A model generated the notes under the pieces. That model had not been told where the DNA came from. It did not search any database and saw only the letters and a list, made by a program, of their open reading frames with translations. From the NCBI GenBank assembly GCA_900551305.1, contig URVK01000045.1, positions 1 through 9,643 on the forward strand: a DNA stretch of 9,643 nt, read 5' to 3'. This document shows, in pieces, positions 7,292 through 9,643 of the stretch. The DNA comes from an uncultured Collinsella sp. GTDB taxonomy: Bacteria; Actinomycetota; Coriobacteriia; Coriobacteriales; Coriobacteriaceae. The position numbers and the translations under genes are program-made. Numbering within the stretch: the stretch's first letter is position 1; each line of letters begins with the position of its first letter.

Positions 7292-7575
7292 TGGGCAAGA
7301 CGTATACGGCCGCTAATGGTCAGGTTGTAACGGATGAAATGATTGACGCGTGGTGCGAGTCGTACGAGCGCGGAGAGTTTCCGGATGGCGAACACACCGT
7401 TGGTGGGATCGTGCATGGACGGCCCCCGCTCTCAGGTGAGGGGACGACAACGCTGTCGGTCAAGATTCCTCTGGGAATGAAGGAGGCCATTCGTCGACGG
7501 GCGGCTGCCGAGGGGATGACGCCAAGTGAGTTTGCCCGTGCGGCTCTGAGTGAAAAACTTCTTGCTGCCGGCTGA
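7288..7575 (+). CDS. ribbon-helix-helix (CopG/Arc-type) antitoxin-like protein
   Basis: A 95-residue protein starting MMGKTYTAANGQ. The N-terminal half (about 10-50) contains an acidic stretch, and the C-terminal part (about 53-95) has the RHH layout: a beta strand TTTLSVKIP followed by two helices, MKEAIRRRAAAEGM and PSEFARAALSEKLL. Such proteins are DNA-binding antitoxins that neutralise the partner and repress the operon. ATG 7288 overlaps the stop of the restored toxin frame as ATGA and follows AAAGGGG (7278-7284); ATG 7291 is one codon later and equally possible. Here toxin precedes antitoxin, reverse of the commonest order but known for several families. The gene appears intact although its partner is broken. 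Confidence 0.8.
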   Translation: MMGKTYTAANGQVVTDEMIDAWCESYERGEFPDGEHTVGGIVHGRPPLSGEGTTTLSVKIPLGMKEAIRRRAAAEGMTPSEFARAALSEKLLAAG

Positions 7576-7615
7576 TGCCTCTGACGTGCCGATTTATAGA
7601 ACCGAGGCTGTGCCC

Positions 7616-7666
7616 AAAAACTTTTTTAAAATTCTCGGTTGACCGGAACGCGTCCTTGGTTATACT
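7616..7666 (+). promoter_or_regulatory. tRNA-Phe promoter with UP-like element
   Basis: TTGACC (7639-7644) and TATACT (7661-7666) are each one base from consensus with a 16-base spacer, 33 bases before the tRNA. An A/T tract (7616-7632, AAAAACTTTTTTAAAAT) lies just upstream of -35, where UP elements of strong stable-RNA promoters sit. In this GC-rich window it stands out clearly. Confidence 0.75.
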
Positions 7667-7672
7667 AATCAA

Positions 7673-7687
7673 GCCTTGAAACAAGGC
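7673..7687 (+). other. hairpin at the 5' end of the tRNA-Phe precursor
   Basis: GCCTTG-AAA-CAAGGC is a perfect 6-bp stem with a 3-base loop. It begins about 7 bases after the -10 box, so it would be at or near the very 5' end of the primary transcript, 11 bases before the mature tRNA. It could protect the leader or affect RNase P processing; function is inferred. Confidence 0.5.
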
Positions 7688-7698
7688 ACACCTCAAAT

Positions 7699-7754
<56 letters not shown>

Positions 7755-7771
<17 letters not shown>

Positions 7772-7816
7772 CCTTGAATTGACTAGGACCTCTGCAAAGG
7801 GGTCCTTTTCTTTTAT
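7755..7816 (+). repeat. 62-bp direct repeat, copy 1 (tRNA-Phe 3' end plus terminator)
   Basis: Runs from the T-loop of tRNA-Phe (GATTCCC...) through the terminator. It matches 7941-8002 with one difference (A7767 versus C7953), at an offset of exactly 186 bases. Confidence 0.9.
7785..7815 (+). terminator. intrinsic terminator of tRNA-Phe
   Basis: AGGACCTC-TGCAAA-GGGGTCCT forms an 8-bp stem (one G-U pair) followed by TTTTCTTTT. This ends the tRNA-Phe transcript. Confidence 0.9.
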
Positions 7817-7829
7817 ACAGCCTCCACAT

Positions 7830-7946
7830 GGAATCGAACCCCGTGAGGGCGCGGAGCTGAGTAAACGCGTAAGCGTTTGCCAGCGCAGCTCGCAAGGCGC
7901 GTAAGCGCCACAGCGGTCCGTCCGCGCAGCGCGCGGACGCGATTCC
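7830..7946 (+). other. nested-hairpin element between the tRNA repeats
   Basis: The ends pair: GGAATCG (7830-7836) with CGATTCC (7940-7946). Inside are CCC-GTGA-GGG (7840-7849); an outer stem GAGCTG (7854-7859)/CAGCTC (7886-7891) enclosing AAACGC-GTAA-GCGTTT (7863-7878); GGCGC-GTAA-GCGCC (7896-7909); and CGTCCGCGC-AGC-GCGCGGACG (7919-7939). Three loops fit the GNRA tetraloop pattern (GUGA, GUAA, GUAA). The left end (7830-7842) is a reverse complement of the tRNA-Phe T-arm (7748-7760). No protein gene is credible here. It may be a mobile repeat unit, a remnant of an element inserted at the tRNA, or a structured RNA; these cannot be separated by eye. Confidence 0.6.
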
Positions 7947-8002
7947 CTTCCCCGCCACCTTGAATTGACTAGGACCTCTGCAAAGGGGTCCTTTTCTTTT
8001 AT
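7941..8002 (+). repeat. 62-bp direct repeat, copy 2 (partial tRNA-Phe plus terminator)
   Basis: Copy of 7755-7816 with a single base change. It holds only the T-loop, 3' acceptor strand and discriminator of the tRNA plus the terminator; no matching 5' tRNA half (GGCGGGG would be needed) lies upstream, so it is not a tRNA gene. Confidence 0.9.
7971..8001 (+). terminator. duplicate intrinsic terminator
   Basis: Identical to the terminator at 7785-7815: 8-bp stem AGGACCTC/GGGGTCCT and a T-rich tail. It would end any transcript crossing the hairpin element. Confidence 0.8.
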
Positions 8003-8013
8003 TGAGGGCTCTG

Positions 8014-8199
8014 CGGAAATTGCGTCCCGGAATTTGGCTTCAGAGTGGGATGCGTTTTCCGCTTTGAGGCCGCTTGGGAAAGCGCGACCCGGAATCCGGC
8101 GTCAGAATGGGATGTGCTTTCCTTTTGCGGTCTTTGGCGGAAACTGCGTCCCAGATCCCGCGCTCAGAACGGGATGCGCTTTTCGGCCGCCTACTTCCG
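8014..8199 (+). repeat. three degenerate 62-nt tandem repeats, each a hairpin
   Basis: Units at 8014-8075, 8076-8137 and 8138-8199 share a pattern of [C/G]GGAAA, GCGNCCC, GGAATCCGG-like and CAGAA-GGGATGCG-TTTCC blocks; GGGATGYG recurs at 8047, 8109 and 8171, exactly 62 apart. Within each unit the first about 15 bases (for example CGGAAATTGCGTCCC) can pair with the GGGATGCG-TTTTCCG block, with few mismatches and some G-U pairs. Between units, paired positions change together (the TT of unit 1 versus GC of unit 2). Open frames cross this region but their translations simply repeat Arg/Ser/Pro-rich segments, so I call it non-coding. Confidence 0.75.
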
Positions 8200-8268
8200 G
8201 CGCATATGTACATCTCGGCGCGCCATCTCGGGCCCGCCCAGATATTCCTCCCGCTTTTGCGCCACTTT
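8200..8268. other. intergenic stretch without recognisable features
   Basis: Between the tandem repeats and the operator-like palindrome I see no gene, terminator or clear promoter; only short self-complementary bits such as GGCGCGCC (8218-8225). Confidence 0.5.
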
Positions 8269-8289
8269 ACAGACCGTTCGGTCGTCTGT
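8269..8289. promoter_or_regulatory. operator-like palindrome upstream of the GH5 gene
   Basis: Two overlapping inverted repeats: ACAGAC (8269-8274) with GTCTGT (8284-8289), and GACCG-TT-CGGTC (8272-8283). Their centres differ by 1.5 bases. The site covers the -35 region of the promoter whose -10 box is at 8303, where a repressor would block initiation. No regulator gene is in the window. Confidence 0.4.
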
Positions 8290-8308
8290 CCGCACGCGCG
8301 GGTATACT
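8280..8308 (+). promoter_or_regulatory. candidate promoter of the GH5 gene
   Basis: TATACT (8303-8308) is a good -10 box about 66 bases before the start codon. No good -35 hexamer is present at the usual distance (GGTCGT at 8280-8285), which suggests dependence on an activator or a weak promoter. Confidence 0.45.
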
Positions 8309-8337
8309 CAAAACGATACTTTTCCTGTGCAATACGA

Positions 8338-8354
8338 TGCAGGCTCAGCCTGCA
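8338..8354 (+). promoter_or_regulatory. leader hairpin upstream of the GH5 start
   Basis: TGCAGGC-TCA-GCCTGCA is a perfect 7-bp stem with a 3-base loop, ending 7 bases before the Shine-Dalgarno (8362-8367). No T tract follows, so it is not a terminator. It may affect mRNA stability or ribosome access. Confidence 0.5.
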
Positions 8355-8373
8355 CGATCCGAAGGGGGCAGTG

Positions 8374-9435
8374 ATGGAGAGGATACTCGGCGTTAATCTC
8401 TCTGGCTGGTTTATTCCCGAGCCTTGGGTGACCCCGTCGCTATACGCGGCGACCGGTGCATCCAACGCGGCCGAGCTGCAGGAGGCCATGGGCACCGCCG
8501 CCTATAACGAGCGCATGCGCCGTCATTACGAGACGTTTGTGAGCGAGGACGATTTCCGCCGCATGGCGCAGATTGGCCTCAATGCCGTGCGTCTGCCGGT
8601 ACCCTGGTATGCCTTTGGCTCGCAGGAGTCCGATGCGTCCTACATCTCGGTTGTCGACTACATCGACCGTGCAATTGAGTGGGCTGCCAAGTACGACATC
8701 CGCGTGCTGCTTGATCTAGCAACTGTGCCCGGTGGCCAGGGCGATTCCAACGATTCGCCCGCCACGCCGGAGGCTGTTGCCGAGTGGCATTCGTCCACCA
8801 ACGGTCGTCATGTCGCACTCGACGTGCTCGAGCGCCTGGCCGATCGCTACGGCGAGGCCGAGAGCCTGCTGGGCATTGAGCTGCTGGATACGCCGCAGAT
8901 GAGTGTCCGCAAGAGCCTCTTCACCATGACGGATGGCATTCCTGCGCACTACCTGCGCAACTTCTATCGCGATGCCTATGAGCTCGTCCGTTCGTATATG
9001 CCCGAGGATAAGATCGTCGTCTTTTCGTCTTCGGGACATCCCAGCGAGTGGAAGCATTTTATGCGCGGCGCTAAGTACAAGAACGTCTACATGGACCTTC
9101 ACCTGTACCATTACCGCGACGAGTATGCGCTCGATATCACGAGCCCCCGCGGGCTGACGACGGCGATTTCGCGTAACAAGCGCGAGCTTAAAGAAGCGAT
9201 TTCGACTGGGTTCCCCGTGCTGGTGGGCGAATGGTCGGGCGCGGCGATCTTTGCCAACTCGTCGGTTACGCCCGAGGGCCGCAATGCCTACGAGCGCGTG
9301 TTTATCGCCAACCAACTGGCTTCGTTTGCACCGGCTGCCGGTTGGTTCTTCCAAACGTGGAAGACCGAGAAGCGCATTGCAGCATGGGACGCCCGCGCGG
9401 CGCTCGGTACGCTCGAGCGTGGCATGATTGAATAG
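8374..9435 (+). CDS. GH5-family exo-beta-1,3-glucanase-like protein with altered catalytic motif
   Basis: A 353-residue TIM-barrel glycoside hydrolase, closest by motif to eukaryote-type exo-1,3-glucanases: GVNLSGWFIPEPWVTPSLY (6-24), RLPVPWYAF (73-81), DLATVPGGQ (114-122), GIELLDTP (167-174), DLHLYHY (241-247), VLVGEWSGA (282-290) and GWFFQTWKTE (323-332). The nucleophile Glu286 in GEWS is present. The acid/base motif, normally ELLNEP, reads ELLDTP (D172, T173), and the usual DLHG His is Ala116, so ordinary hydrolysis is doubtful. No signal peptide is seen, so it should act in the cytoplasm, perhaps on imported oligosaccharides. ATG 8374 follows AAGGGGG (8362-8367) at 6-7 bases; GTG 8371 is the codon before. 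The longer frame back to 8074 is repeat sequence. rsmI follows 6 bases later. Confidence 0.85.
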   Translation: MERILGVNLSGWFIPEPWVTPSLYAATGASNAAELQEAMGTAAYNERMRRHYETFVSEDDFRRMAQIGLNAVRLPVPWYAFGSQESDASYISVVDYIDRAIEWAAKYDIRVLLDLATVPGGQGDSNDSPATPEAVAEWHSSTNGRHVALDVLERLADRYGEAESLLGIELLDTPQMSVRKSLFTMTDGIPAHYLRNFYRDAYELVRSYMPEDKIVVFSSSGHPSEWKHFMRGAKYKNVYMDLHLYHYRDEYALDITSPRGLTTAISRNKRELKEAISTGFPVLVGEWSGAAIFANSSVTPEGRNAYERVFIANQLASFAPAAGWFFQTWKTEKRIAAWDARAALGTLERGMIE

Positions 9436-9441
9436 GTTGAT

Positions 9442-9643
9442 ATGACGCAAAACAGCGCCCATACGGGCAAACTCTATGTGGTCGGCACGCCCATCGGCAA
9501 CCTGGGCGACCTGTCCCCGCGCGTTGGCGAGGCGTTTGCCGCCGCCGATGCCATCTGCTGCGAAGACACGCGTGTGACGTCAAAGCTGCTGATGCACCTG
9601 GGCATTTCCAAGCCGCTTGTCCGTTGCGACGAGAATGTGATAG
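9442..9643 (+). CDS. rsmI: 16S rRNA (cytidine-1402-2'-O)-methyltransferase RsmI (3' partial)
   Basis: SAM-dependent methyltransferase of the tetrapyrrole methylase fold that modifies C1402 in the ribosomal decoding centre. The first 67 codons are present and the frame is open to the right edge. The diagnostic motifs are KLYVVGTPIGNLGDLSPR (10-27) and CCEDTRVTSKLLMHLGI (39-55). ATG 9442 is the first start after the GH5 stop (9433-9435) in the same frame; the Shine-Dalgarno (AGG at 9434-9436) is weak, so translation may depend on read-on from the gene before, with which it is probably cotranscribed. Confidence 0.93.
   Translation, partial: MTQNSAHTGKLYVVGTPIGNLGDLSPRVGEAFAAADAICCEDTRVTSKLLMHLGISKPLVRCDENVI

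Noticed and set aside
7600..7640. Terminator after the antitoxin gene formed by AACCGAG/CTCGGTT
   Set aside because: The 7-bp arms are 27 bases apart, the T-run is inside the loop rather than after the stem, and the right arm overlaps the tRNA promoter -35 box.
7843..7957. Second tRNA gene
   Set aside because: Only the T-loop and 3' acceptor strand are present; no partner for the 5' acceptor strand, D-arm or anticodon arm can be found upstream.
8014..8199. CRISPR array
   Set aside because: Repeat-like blocks are spaced at 62 nt, but the whole unit is similar between copies, there are no unique spacers, and no cas genes are present.
8074..8373. N-terminal extension of the GH5 gene
   Set aside because: The frame is open upstream but passes through repeats, operator, promoter and leader hairpin; GH5 homology begins right at ATG 8374, which has its own Shine-Dalgarno.
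7965..8396. Plus-strand 143-codon frame over the tandem repeats
   Set aside because: Its translation just repeats the 62-nt units in shifting frames, starts in the duplicate terminator and runs into the GH5 gene.

Overview
The window is GC-rich, with closely packed genes on the + strand, and looks like a chromosomal segment of a high-GC Gram-positive of the class Coriobacteriia. Collinsella is my best guess, from the overall flavour of the Tad locus and of the intergenic repeats; this is inference, not a database result.

Positions 2-6966 are a Tad (tight adherence, Flp type IVc) pilus cluster in which nearly every gene overlaps the next or is separated by about 10 bases or less. The order is the secretion ATPase (CpaF/TadA, cut by the left edge), the inner-membrane platform proteins TadB and TadC, a short Flp pilin, an unrecognised membrane-anchored protein, a second Flp-like pilin, a TadE-like pseudopilin, a large TadG-like protein, a second TadE/TadF-like pseudopilin and a DUF192 protein. 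The ATPase and TadB/TadC would drive assembly of the Flp fibre, with the TadE/F-like and TadG-like proteins as minor or accessory components. All four small pilin-type proteins share the processing signature [E][E/D]xA|Q[G/A/S]T[T/V]E. No prepilin peptidase is present, so it must lie outside the window.

Positions 6967-7575 hold a small toxin-antitoxin-like pair: a toxin-like gene that looks broken by a 1-base deletion near 7200, followed by an intact ribbon-helix-helix antitoxin. The reading frame of the lost toxin C-terminus still ends in an ATGA overlap with the antitoxin.

Positions 7576-8373 are almost free of protein genes but full of structure. They contain a strong promoter with a probable UP element, a leader hairpin, tRNA-Phe(GAA) and an intrinsic terminator. 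A 62-bp copy of the tRNA 3' end plus terminator lies 186 bp downstream. Between the two copies sits a GC-rich element of nested hairpins, several capped by GNRA-type tetraloops. Next come three degenerate 62-nt tandem repeats that each fold into a long hairpin, then an operator-like palindrome, a promoter and a leader hairpin upstream of the next gene.

Positions 8374-9435 encode a cytoplasmic GH5-family exo-beta-1,3-glucanase-like protein that keeps the nucleophile Glu but has Asp-Thr where the acid/base motif Asn-Glu is expected. The window ends in the first 67 codons of rsmI (16S rRNA C1402 2'-O-methyltransferase).
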